From positions 1 to 13,934 of the forward strand of contig JAJTHY010000124.1 of assembly GCA_021298045.1 (NCBI GenBank): a DNA stretch of 13,934 nucleotides, written 5' to 3'. Under the pieces are notes generated by a model. It searched no databases and was not told the DNA's origin. It saw only the letters and a program-made list of their open reading frames with translations. Positions within the stretch are counted from its first letter, which is position 1. Each line of letters opens with the position of its first letter. Positions 7,272 to 13,934 of the stretch are shown here, one piece after another. Source of the stretch: Candidatus Jidaibacter sp. (GTDB lineage Bacteria; Pseudomonadota; Alphaproteobacteria; Rickettsiales; Midichloriaceae). Made by a program: the position numbers and the translations under genes.

Positions 7272-8294
7272 ATGAAATCATTGTTACATCTGTTATGCAT
7301 CGCTTTAATCCTGATATTCAATTGCAATTTCTCGATTGCTTCAGGGAGTGCCAAGCCTAAAAAAGCAGTTCCCGAAGATAAGCTAATAGTCATAGGCACG
7401 GGCGCAGTTATGGGAGTGTATTATCCAACTGGTGGCGCTGTTTGCCGCCTTATCAATAAAGAGCGCAAAACTTTGGGTATTAGGTGCTCGGTAGATCCGA
7501 CACCTGGATCTATATATAATATAGAAGCTTTAAAAAATGCAGAGATAGATTTTGGGATTATCCAATCTGACTGGCAAGAGCATTCATACAATGGTACTGG
7601 GGCTTTCAGCGCTAAAGGTAGGTATGAAAAGCTTAGACATGTTCTTTCTCTCCACAATGAAGCGATTACTGTAATTGTTAATAAAACCTCTAAAATAAAT
7701 AAATTTGACGATATAAAAGGACATGTGGTTAATGTGGGGCTTGAAGGCTCTGGGGTTAGAACGACGATTTCAGATATAATGAAAGCCAAAAATTGGTCTA
7801 AAGCGGATTTCAAAACTTTGTCTGAATTAACTCCAGCAGATCAAGCTAAAGCTTTGTGTAAGGGTGATATAGATGTTATGATCCTTGCAACAGGTCACCC
7901 TAATGCAGTTGTGAAGGAAGTTAGCAATATGTGTGAAATTAGGATATTGGAAGTATATGATGATGTAATAAAGAAGTTTATTGCTGGCAACCCTCAGTTC
8001 TCAAGTAGCACAATTCCAGGTGGTATATATGCTGGGGTGCCTCAGGATATAAAAACTTTTGGGGTTAATGCAACAATTGTTACCAGCTCAGATGCGAGTG
8101 AGAATATGGTGTATAATGTTACTAAAGTTATTTTCGAAAACCTTGCTGCATTTAAAGCGCTTCACCCAGTTTTGGAAAAATTAGACCCAGCTAAAATGGC
8201 TAATGAAGGCAGAACTGCGCCTTATCACGATGGTGCCCTTAAATACTATCAAGAGCATGGGTTAGTGCAAAAAGAAGAAGCAGAGAATTATTAA
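7272..8294 (+). CDS. TAXI family TRAP transporter solute-binding protein
   Basis: TAXI proteins are periplasmic receptors that hand a substrate to a TRAP-type, ion-driven permease. From the Met at 7272 the 340-residue product starts with an N-terminal signal peptide (MKSLLHLLCIALILIF..., likely cleaved near residue 24). The family signatures follow: GTGAVMGVYYPTGGA (42-56), then the segment PGSIYNIEALKNAEIDFGII with QSD, and a C-terminal TAPYHDGALKYYQEHG. An in-frame ATG at 7215 would add 19 residues in front of the signal peptide and lies inside the predicted promoter, so it is rejected. The stop overlaps the proC start by one base (TAATG), indicating translational coupling. No TRAP permease gene is in the window, so partner and substrate are unknown; the best-studied relatives bind amino acids such as glutamate. 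Confidence 0.9.
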   Translation: MKSLLHLLCIALILIFNCNFSIASGSAKPKKAVPEDKLIVIGTGAVMGVYYPTGGAVCRLINKERKTLGIRCSVDPTPGSIYNIEALKNAEIDFGIIQSDWQEHSYNGTGAFSAKGRYEKLRHVLSLHNEAITVIVNKTSKINKFDDIKGHVVNVGLEGSGVRTTISDIMKAKNWSKADFKTLSELTPADQAKALCKGDIDVMILATGHPNAVVKEVSNMCEIRILEVYDDVIKKFIAGNPQFSSSTIPGGIYAGVPQDIKTFGVNATIVTSSDASENMVYNVTKVIFENLAAFKALHPVLEKLDPAKMANEGRTAPYHDGALKYYQEHGLVQKEEAENY

Positions 8295-9100
8295 TGAAGG
8301 TATTGTTTGTTGGTTGTGGCAATATGGGCTCGGCAATTGCGAGGAGCATGTTGCATTCTGAACTTTTCACTAAAGATGACATATCAGTGATTTTGCCAGA
8401 AGACAGTCCACATCGGGAGCTTGTAGCTTCTGAGCTAGGTGTGAAATTATTTAATCAATACCCAGTTGGGCATAAGTTTGATGCGATACTACTCGCGATA
8501 AAACCACAAGCAATGAAAGAGGTTTTGCCAATTTATCAAAACGCACTATTAGGGCAAAAGCCTTTAATAATCTCTATAGCCGCAGGTAAAAGCATTGCGT
8601 TTTTGCAAAAATTTTTTTCAGGTTATCCAATAGTGCGGGTTATGCCTAATATCAATATTATTGCTGAAAGAGGGGCAGCTGCCGCGGTCGCAAATAAAGA
8701 AGTAAGCAAAGAGCAACTAGAATTGGTTGAAAAGATTTTTTCGAAATCAGGATTTTTTACTTGGCTTGAAGAAGAGGGGCTGATTGATGTTGTAGTTGCA
8801 ACATCCGGCAGTAGTCCTGCATATTATTTTCTATTTACTGAGTTACTCGCTCAAATTGCAGCAGAACAAGGTTTGCCTAAAGATATAGCTTTAAGATTGG
8901 CGGAAGAATCTTTTATCGGATCCGCTTTTACTAAAGCGAACAGCCCATTGCAGTTAGCGCAATTAAGAGCTATGGTGACTAGCGAAAAAGGTACAACCCA
9001 AGCCGCACTAGAAAAATTTACCAATGATGGCGCTTTATATAAAGTTATAAAAACAGCTTTCGCCGCTGCGATAAAAAGGTCTCAAGAACTTTCGGAATGA
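8294..9100 (+). CDS. proC: Pyrroline-5-carboxylate reductase
   Basis: ProC reduces 1-pyrroline-5-carboxylate to proline with NAD(P)H, the last step of proline synthesis. The 268-residue protein has the Rossmann nucleotide site VGCGNMGSA (6-14), LLAIKPQAMKEVLP, the RVMPN segment, ATSGSSPAYYF (around 169-179), and a C-terminal helical domain with VTSEKGTTQAAL from Val228. The last motif is usually VTSPGGTT; here Pro-Gly is replaced by Glu-Lys (231-232) in a loop close to the substrate, while Thr229, Ser230, Gly233, Thr234 and Thr235 are kept. Length is normal and the frame is intact, so activity is likely. It shares its first base with the stop of the TAXI receptor gene. Neither proA nor proB is in the window, so the pyrroline may come from ornithine or imported precursors. 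Confidence 0.95.
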   Translation: MKVLFVGCGNMGSAIARSMLHSELFTKDDISVILPEDSPHRELVASELGVKLFNQYPVGHKFDAILLAIKPQAMKEVLPIYQNALLGQKPLIISIAAGKSIAFLQKFFSGYPIVRVMPNINIIAERGAAAAVANKEVSKEQLELVEKIFSKSGFFTWLEEEGLIDVVVATSGSSPAYYFLFTELLAQIAAEQGLPKDIALRLAEESFIGSAFTKANSPLQLAQLRAMVTSEKGTTQAALEKFTNDGALYKVIKTAFAAAIKRSQELSE

Positions 9101-9105
9101 TGTGG

Positions 9106-9153
9106 TATAGCTAAAGCGTTATCCTATGGCTGTGAAAATCAAGCATTTTCTCA
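9106..9153 (+). repeat. Dispersed 48-bp repeat, copy 2
   Basis: Starts 5 nt after the proC stop with TATAGCTAA and ends in the hairpin GAAAAT-CAAGC-ATTTTC plus TCA. It matches copy 1 (minus strand, 136-89) at 38 of 48 positions without gaps. A second, competing pairing is possible between TGTGAAA (9131-9137) and TTTCACA (9174-9180). It occupies the 120-bp convergent gap between proC and ubiE, where it could help end transcription, but there is no proper T-run. Confidence 0.65.
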
Positions 9154-9220
9154 ATTATAAAGACTACTAGCACTTTCACAAGTTTCCTATCGTGTGTATT
9201 GATAAACATAATTCACTATA

Positions 9221-9946
9221 TTAAACCTTATACCCAACATGTATAGCGACAACGCCAAAGGTTAGTTTGGTATAGTGCACATTCTGAAAACCTACTTTTT
9301 CAATTAGCTTTGCAAACCTTGGAGCGGGTTCAAATTTTTTGATGCTTTCTACTAAGTAGCGATAAGCATCTTCATCCTTTGCAACAAACTTACCAATTTT
9401 AGGAATTATGTTGAAGGAATATAAATCGTAAATTTGTGATATAATGGGCGTGTTAACTTGCGAAAATTCCAGGCACAAAAATTTCCCCATCGGCTTTAAA
9501 ACCCTAAATGCTTCAGCCAATGCTTTCTCAATGTTAGTAACATTTCTAATGCCAAATGATATGGTGTAATAGTCAAAACTATTGTCAGGAAACGGAAGAT
9601 ATTCTGCATTAGCATGCACCCATGAAAGTTTTGAATCCGGAAACTTAGCTTTGCCTGCTTTTAGCATTTCTTTATTCAAATCTGCTACCGTAGCTTTGCC
9701 GCCACCAGCTTGTAAAAATGCATGTGCAACATCCCCAGTGCCGCCAGCAACATCTAACAAGGTGTCTTCTGCAGAAGGTGCGATCTCCGATATCAGATGG
9801 CTTTTCCAAGATTTATGAAGGCCAAAACTCATAAGATTATTCATTAGATCATATTGCCCAGCGACTGAGGAAAAAACACCTTGTACTAAACTTTCCTTTT
9901 GGGATTCTTCTACATCTTTGAATCCAAAGCTAACTTTCTTACTCAT
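9221..9946 (-). CDS. ubiE: Ubiquinone/menaquinone biosynthesis methyltransferase UbiE
   Basis: UbiE is a SAM-dependent C-methyltransferase of ubiquinone (and, where present, menaquinone) synthesis. The 241-residue protein carries VFSSVAGQYDLMNNLMSFG (24-42), the SAM motif LDVAGGTGD (64-72), NAEYLPFPDNSFD, FGIRNV, FRVLKPMGKFLCLEFS, YRYLVESIKKFP-like (here KFEP), and the closing LTFGVVAIHVGYK typical of the family. The start at 9946 has a GAGG 4 nt upstream (9951-9954). It lies 24 nt downstream of the S9 peptidase gene on the same strand, so it is probably the last gene of a lysS-peptidase-ubiE unit. In an aerobic alphaproteobacterium the ubiquinone role is the likely one; no menaquinone genes are seen here. 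Confidence 0.97.
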   Translation of the reverse strand: MSKKVSFGFKDVEESQKESLVQGVFSSVAGQYDLMNNLMSFGLHKSWKSHLISEIAPSAEDTLLDVAGGTGDVAHAFLQAGGGKATVADLNKEMLKAGKAKFPDSKLSWVHANAEYLPFPDNSFDYYTISFGIRNVTNIEKALAEAFRVLKPMGKFLCLEFSQVNTPIISQIYDLYSFNIIPKIGKFVAKDEDAYRYLVESIKKFEPAPRFAKLIEKVGFQNVHYTKLTFGVVAIHVGYKV

Positions 9947-9970
9947 ACGACCTCACGCGTATTTAGGTGG

Positions 9971-12151
9971 TCAATTTACTTTATCCCCATGCACTATTTG
10001 CACAGAAGAATTATCCATATCTGATCCAACTGGCTCAGCATTTTTGCCAAAACATTTAGCCAAAAACTGTTCGGCAATTGCGTAGAAGGAGGCTCTATTT
10101 TCTGGGCGTGCAAATCCATGACCTTCATTTGGGTAAAGCAAGTAAGTAACTGGTATAGATTTTTCCACCATCTTATTGGCAATTTGGTCAGATTCGGCTT
10201 GCTTAACTCTTGGATCATTCGCCCCTTGAGCAATTAGCAAAGGTTTGCTTATTTTCTCATAATAAGTAAGCGGCGACCTAGCAGCCAGTTCTTTTTTACC
10301 TTCTTCAGTTGCAGGATCTCCACCGAGCTTGCGCACTAGGTCTATCTTAAATGGCTCCCAATATGGAGGTATAGAATTGTAAAGAGTCTCTAAATTAGAG
10401 GGGCCAACAATATCCACACCACATGCAAACACATCTGGAGTCATTGTAAGCCCCACAAGAGTGGCATACCCTCCATAACTACCGCCAAAAATTCCCACTT
10501 TGTCTTTAGTAGTTATACCTTGATCGATCGCCCAGTTTGTTGCATCTAGTAAATCATCATGCATCTTGCGAGACCACTCTCCATCGCCTGCGCGCACGAA
10601 TTTTTTTCCGAAACCAGTAGAGCCACGATAATTTACAGAGAGCACAGCATAGCCGCGATCAGCAAGCCATTGATGAGCGGAATCATATCCCCATACATCA
10701 CGAGCATTAGGGCCGCCGTGGACATAAAGGATTAATGGAACCGGATCTTTTAATTTTTCTTCTCCACCAGGAATGGTCAGGTAGCTCACAAGATTAAGAC
10801 CATCCCGAGACTTAATAACCACAGGGTTCATCTTGCTTAATTTATATTCAGCAAGCTTTTCATTATGCACAAATAGGAAATTGGCTTTTTTGGCAGCGCG
10901 GTCATAGTGATAATATGAAATCGGCGCATTATCCTTAAGGTAAGCCACTATCCAAAAATCGTCTTTGAGCGTTCTAGAAACCACCTGCATTTCCCCAGAA
11001 TCTAGTTTATTCAGATAATCAAAATCATCTTTAATACTTTGGTCAAGAACCACTGTTATGGAGCGCTCATAGTTATAAGTATATGCCTGAATTTCATCAG
11101 TTTTAGGGTCAGTTATAATGTTTTGGATATCTGCTTTATCATTTTCTGCAATCAGCTTTGTAGCATTGCTTGCAAGCTCAATCTCAAAAAGTGCGCCTTT
11201 ATCACGTCCGCTAGAATCCAACATAAATAGTTTAGATCCAGCTTTATTGAGCCCAATTACTCCGCTAGTGGTGCTGTCTTCAAACTTAATTGTTTTAAAT
11301 ACCTCAGGTTTGCCATCTATGAATTTATCAATTTGCTCGTCGCCGTTTGCAAGCATTTTAGTTGCAAATCTAATTTGATTATCATCATCAGTCGTAAAGC
11401 CTACATATTCAGTGTTCTCAAAGATCATCTTCATATCCCCAGAATCGAGGTTATACCTATATACATCGAAAAATCTAGGATCACGCTTGTTTGAGTTGAT
11501 AAGAATTTGGTCTGGTAAGTTTTCTGTTAAACTTGAAACATAAGATTTAACGCCTTCCCGAGTTAACGCTTTAGGTTCCAGTGTTCTTAGGTTAAGTGTA
11601 TAGACAATTGTATTTTCATCACCATCTGTATCCTGCATATAGAAAAGTTCACCCTCCCTATAACCCCAGAAATAACTTCTTATTCCGCGCCCTTTATCAA
11701 AAGTTACAGCTTTGGCAGCTGATGGATCTTTTGCATCACCCACAAAAATATTAAGTACGCCTTCATGGGGCGCTATAAAAGATATATACTTGCCATCAGG
11801 GCTTAAACGCACTGCTGTTTTATCTGGGTTGCCAAATAATACTTTTCTTGGAATAAAATCTTTCTTAGACACAGTCTCTCCTTTTTCATTACAGGCTGTT
11901 AATATAGATATACAGAATAATGCTACAATAACTTTTGCTATATTTTTTTCAATTTCAGTTAGGGGACGAGGAAGCTTTCTTCTATTGCTATATCCGTAAA
12001 ATGAATCATTTTTCTTGGCAAAACATTTAAAAGCAGTAGTTCTAGAGCTCCTCGACAATAATGTAGAGAGGCTGTAATTGCTGTTGCAAGAAGGCAATAT
12101 TAATAAGCAAAAAACCATTATAATTGTTTTTACTATATTCTTCATAAGCAT
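9971..12151 (-). CDS. S9 family (prolyl oligopeptidase-type) peptidase, predicted lipoprotein
   Basis: S9 peptidases join a beta-propeller that filters peptides to an alpha/beta-hydrolase. Here a propeller-like region (about 100-440) precedes a hydrolase domain with YVHGGPNARD, NYRGSTGFGK, and the triad Ser558 (GGSYGGY), Asp646 (ANDPRVKQ) and His678 (NEGHGF). The N-terminus is odd: a first signal peptide with lipobox LILPSC (Cys22) is followed by 45 residues and then a second, similar hydrophobic stretch with lipobox SILTAC (Cys87). The two stretches, from Lys4 and Lys69, agree at 11 of 20 residues. The segment between holds a palindromic DNA insert. Cleavage at Cys22 would leave a second membrane segment in the mature protein. 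An alternative ATG at 12145 overlaps the lysS stop as ATGA; an AGAG lies 4 nt before the ATG at 12151. The protein is probably envelope-anchored; its substrate is unknown. Confidence 0.93.
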   Translation of the reverse strand: MLMKNIVKTIIMVFCLLILPSCNSNYSLSTLLSRSSRTTAFKCFAKKNDSFYGYSNRRKLPRPLTEIEKNIAKVIVALFCISILTACNEKGETVSKKDFIPRKVLFGNPDKTAVRLSPDGKYISFIAPHEGVLNIFVGDAKDPSAAKAVTFDKGRGIRSYFWGYREGELFYMQDTDGDENTIVYTLNLRTLEPKALTREGVKSYVSSLTENLPDQILINSNKRDPRFFDVYRYNLDSGDMKMIFENTEYVGFTTDDDNQIRFATKMLANGDEQIDKFIDGKPEVFKTIKFEDSTTSGVIGLNKAGSKLFMLDSSGRDKGALFEIELASNATKLIAENDKADIQNIITDPKTDEIQAYTYNYERSITVVLDQSIKDDFDYLNKLDSGEMQVVSRTLKDDFWIVAYLKDNAPISYYHYDRAAKKANFLFVHNEKLAEYKLSKMNPVVIKSRDGLNLVSYLTIPGGEEKLKDPVPLILYVHGGPNARDVWGYDSAHQWLADRGYAVLSVNYRGSTGFGKKFVRAGDGEWSRKMHDDLLDATNWAIDQGITTKDKVGIFGGSYGGYATLVGLTMTPDVFACGVDIVGPSNLETLYNSIPPYWEPFKIDLVRKLGGDPATEEGKKELAARSPLTYYEKISKPLLIAQGANDPRVKQAESDQIANKMVEKSIPVTYLLYPNEGHGFARPENRASFYAIAEQFLAKCFGKNAEPVGSDMDNSSVQIVHGDKVN
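11965..12056 (-). repeat. Palindromic in-frame insert (RPE-like) in the S9 peptidase gene
   Basis: GACGAGGAAGCT (11965-11976) pairs with AGCTCCTCGAC (12046-12056) with one mismatch and one unpaired base, and TATTGCT (11983-11989) pairs with AGCAGTA (12032-12038) with one G-T. The 92-bp segment encodes about residues 32-63, rich in Ser, Arg and Lys, without breaking the frame. Size, palindromic form and in-frame placement resemble Rickettsia palindromic elements (known to insert in coding sequences). I cannot assign it to a named RPE family. Confidence 0.5.
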
Positions 12152-13704
12152 TTTTCTCTAATTAACTCTACAGTCTTACTCACCCCATATAACTTTATGA
12201 AAGACCCAAACCTTGGTCCTTGTGAGCATCCTAGCAAAACTTCATATATAGCCATAAACCAATTTTTCATCTCAAGGCCTGATTCGCGCCCAACCATATA
12301 AACCTTACTTTGTAAGTCTTCGGCAGCATCAGAATCTTGAGAGTTTGTTAATTCTTCAGCAAGCCTTAAAAGTGCAGCTTTTTCTAGATCGTTTGGGGCT
12401 CTAAACTTTTTATAGGGCTTCACAAAATTTTGGTAATAGTGAATTGCCTTATCCACTAATTCACTTACAAGAGGGCTGTGGTCTACATCAATACCGGCTT
12501 CTGCATGTTTTATATAACCAGTTACGACCGCTCTCTCCTCTGATCCACTAGCGCTCACTAAATTAATTAAAAGCGCATAGCTGAAGTCGAAATCTACCTT
12601 TGGCACGTTTCCATTATGTATGTGGTAAACTGGATTATCTAATTGCTCCTTCAGCTCTTGAGTATGATAAGCCCTTACTAAATTTAGATATTCATCCATG
12701 CATTTAGGAATAACATCAAAATAAAGTTTCTTTGCTTTTTGAGGAGATAAATACATAAAATAAGAAAGGCTATCTTTTGTTGCATAATTTAGCCATTCAT
12801 CAATGGTTATACCATTGCCTTTTGATTTAGAAATCTTCTCGCCTTTTTCATCCAAGAAAAGTTCATAATACATTTGATGTGGCGCTTTGCCTCCAACGGC
12901 TTTACAAATTCTGGTATAAATTGGCCCGTTCACCAAATGGTCTTTACCGTACATTTCGAAATCTACATCAAAAGCTGCCCAGCGCATGCCAAAGTCTGGC
13001 TTCCACTGTAGCTTGCATTTGCCGCCAGTAACTGGAGAAGTGATGATATTACCATTTTCATTTTTATAAGTTATGGTGCCTTTCTTTTTATCATATTCAA
13101 GCACTGGCACTTGCAATACATGCCCTGTTTCTGGGCAAACAGGTAAAAATGGGCTATAGGTTTTTTGTCTATCTGGCCCTAAAGTTGGTAGCATGATAGC
13201 CATGATGTCTTCATAATGCTCAAGTGATTTAAGTAACATTTCGTCAAACGTGCCATTTCTATAACAATCTGTCGCACTTAAGAATTCATACTCAAACCCA
13301 AAGCCATCTAGAAAAGCCCGCAAACGTGCATTCATGTTATGCCCATAGCTTTCATGGGTGCCAAATGGGTCAGGGATGTTTGTAAGCGGTAGCCCAATAT
13401 ATTTTATGTACTCCTGGCTATTGGGGATGATGTCAGGAACTTTACGCATGCCATCCATATCATCAGAAACGCAGAAAAGCCTAGTAGGCATGCCCGATAT
13501 TTGCTCGAAAGCTTTTCTCACCATTGTGGTCCGTACCACTTCGCCAAAGGTGCCTATATGAGGTAGGCCAGAAGGGCCATAACCAGTTTCAAATAGCACA
13601 TATCCTTTTTTAGGAAGCTTGCCGCCGATGTGTTGTAAAATGGCTCTTGCTTCTTTAAATGGCCATGCATGTGAGGCCAATGCCTTTTCAAGGTCAAAAC
13701 TCAT
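12142..13704 (-). CDS. lysS: Lysyl-tRNA synthetase, class I
   Basis: This enzyme charges tRNA-Lys. It is the class I form (LysK-like), found in archaea, spirochaetes and many alphaproteobacteria, not the class II form of E. coli. The 520-residue protein has the Rossmann HIGH-type motif PSGLPHIGTFGE (His49-Thr52), a cysteine/histidine-containing FLPVCPETGH insert, WAAFDVDFEMYGKDH, and the KMSKS-type loop KISKSKGN (from Lys290), then a helical C-terminal anticodon-binding region. Length is typical and both signature motifs are intact. Its TGA stop overlaps the internal ATG of the S9 peptidase gene as ATGA, so the two are transcribed together. No class II lysS or tRNA gene is visible in the window. 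The Shine-Dalgarno is weak. Confidence 0.97.
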   Translation of the reverse strand: MSFDLEKALASHAWPFKEARAILQHIGGKLPKKGYVLFETGYGPSGLPHIGTFGEVVRTTMVRKAFEQISGMPTRLFCVSDDMDGMRKVPDIIPNSQEYIKYIGLPLTNIPDPFGTHESYGHNMNARLRAFLDGFGFEYEFLSATDCYRNGTFDEMLLKSLEHYEDIMAIMLPTLGPDRQKTYSPFLPVCPETGHVLQVPVLEYDKKKGTITYKNENGNIITSPVTGGKCKLQWKPDFGMRWAAFDVDFEMYGKDHLVNGPIYTRICKAVGGKAPHQMYYELFLDEKGEKISKSKGNGITIDEWLNYATKDSLSYFMYLSPQKAKKLYFDVIPKCMDEYLNLVRAYHTQELKEQLDNPVYHIHNGNVPKVDFDFSYALLINLVSASGSEERAVVTGYIKHAEAGIDVDHSPLVSELVDKAIHYYQNFVKPYKKFRAPNDLEKAALLRLAEELTNSQDSDAAEDLQSKVYMVGRESGLEMKNWFMAIYEVLLGCSQGPRFGSFIKLYGVSKTVELIREKCL

Positions 13705-13735
13705 GTGAATATACTCGTATTATAGCTTTGGCCTG

Positions 13736-13763
13736 ATTATATCCAGATAAAAAACTTTTACAA
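13736..13763 (-). promoter_or_regulatory. Predicted lysS promoter
   Basis: On the minus strand TTGTAA (13763-13758) is followed after 16 nt by a perfect TATAAT (13741-13736). A second perfect TATAAT lies at 13724-13719, closer to the gene, but with no recognisable -35. Either could drive lysS, the peptidase and ubiE. Confidence 0.45.
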
Positions 13764-13905
13764 ATGGTATAATAATTATGGGATAGGTGATTAACAGGGC
13801 GACCGCATTAAAAATTTTCATATCGTATCTGAATTATGAATAAGGCGTCGTCAAAAAATGGTTAATTAGCATAATGAGTGTCATTGCAGGACCACTACCC
13901 TTTTT

Positions 13906-13934
13906 GTCATCCTCGCGTAGGCGGGGATCCAGGC
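13906..13934 (+). repeat. GTCAT...GGATCC hairpin repeat, cut by the window edge
   Basis: ATCCTCGC (13909-13916) pairs over all 8 bases (one T-G) with GCGGGGAT (13921-13928) around the loop GTAG, flanked by GTC and CCAGGC. This closely resembles the GTCATTCCCGCG-type intergenic palindrome that is dispersed in Rickettsiales and other proteobacterial genomes. The local GC content is much higher than the surroundings. Only the first part of the element is in view. Confidence 0.7.

Larger units (their letters stand above)
13705..13934. other. Intergenic region upstream of lysS
   Basis: This 230-bp stretch runs to the window edge. It holds the predicted lysS promoter and, at its far end, a hairpin repeat. 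No open frame with a credible start was found in it, and no RNA gene is evident. Confidence 0.55.

Noticed and set aside
7421..7813. 130-codon minus-strand open frame inside the TAXI gene
   Set aside because: It lies wholly opposite a well-supported gene and shows no recognisable family; it is a shadow frame.
13816..13825. TTTCATATCG shared with the complement of 7112-7121, as a further repeat copy
   Set aside because: Only 10 bases match and the flanks do not align, so chance in AT-rich DNA is enough.
1..13934. CRISPR array, tRNA, tmRNA, insertion sequence, toxin-antitoxin or defence genes
   Set aside because: No regularly spaced direct repeats, cloverleaf folds, transposase motifs or defence-type domains were seen by eye on either strand.

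Overview
The window looks like chromosomal DNA of an AT-rich alphaproteobacterium, most likely of the order Rickettsiales (Rickettsiaceae or Midichloriaceae type) or a similar intracellular lineage. The evidence is a class I lysyl-tRNA synthetase, a UvrA with an alphaproteobacterial-looking first zinc module, a TAXI-type solute receptor, short palindromic repeats between genes (one apparently inside a gene), and a GTCATCCTCGCG...GCGGGGATCC hairpin repeat at the right edge. LpxC and KdsA imply a lipid A/Kdo outer membrane, which argues against Anaplasmataceae and Orientia. Taxonomy is inferred; no 16S or marker search was possible.

Layout. Positions 1-405 hold no gene but contain an 80-bp palindrome and a copy of a short dispersed repeat. 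From 406 to 2757, three minus-strand genes: kdsA and smpB are 1 nt apart, and lpxC lies further downstream with its own predicted promoter. A 69-bp divergent spacer leads to plus-strand folC and uvrA, then a signal-peptide-bearing TAXI receptor that overlaps proC by one base. A 120-bp convergent spacer with another repeat copy separates proC from the minus-strand cluster lysS - S9 peptidase lipoprotein - ubiE, which shows an ATGA-type overlap and a 24-nt gap. The right edge (13705-13934) carries the lysS promoter and the hairpin repeat.

Functionally these are housekeeping genes: LPS assembly (lpxC, kdsA), ribosome rescue (smpB), folate polyglutamylation (folC), nucleotide excision repair (uvrA), proline synthesis (proC), quinone methylation (ubiE), protein synthesis (lysS), an envelope peptidase and a solute receptor. 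I see no defence system, prophage, toxin-antitoxin, CRISPR array or biosynthetic cluster. The most unusual features are (1) a family of about 48-bp repeats, with a well-aligned pair at 89-136 and 9106-9153 (38 of 48 identical, no gaps) and a partial third copy at 7096-7139; (2) a palindromic, apparently in-frame insertion in the S9 peptidase lipoprotein, lying between two similar lipoprotein signal peptides; and (3) the long palindrome at the left edge.
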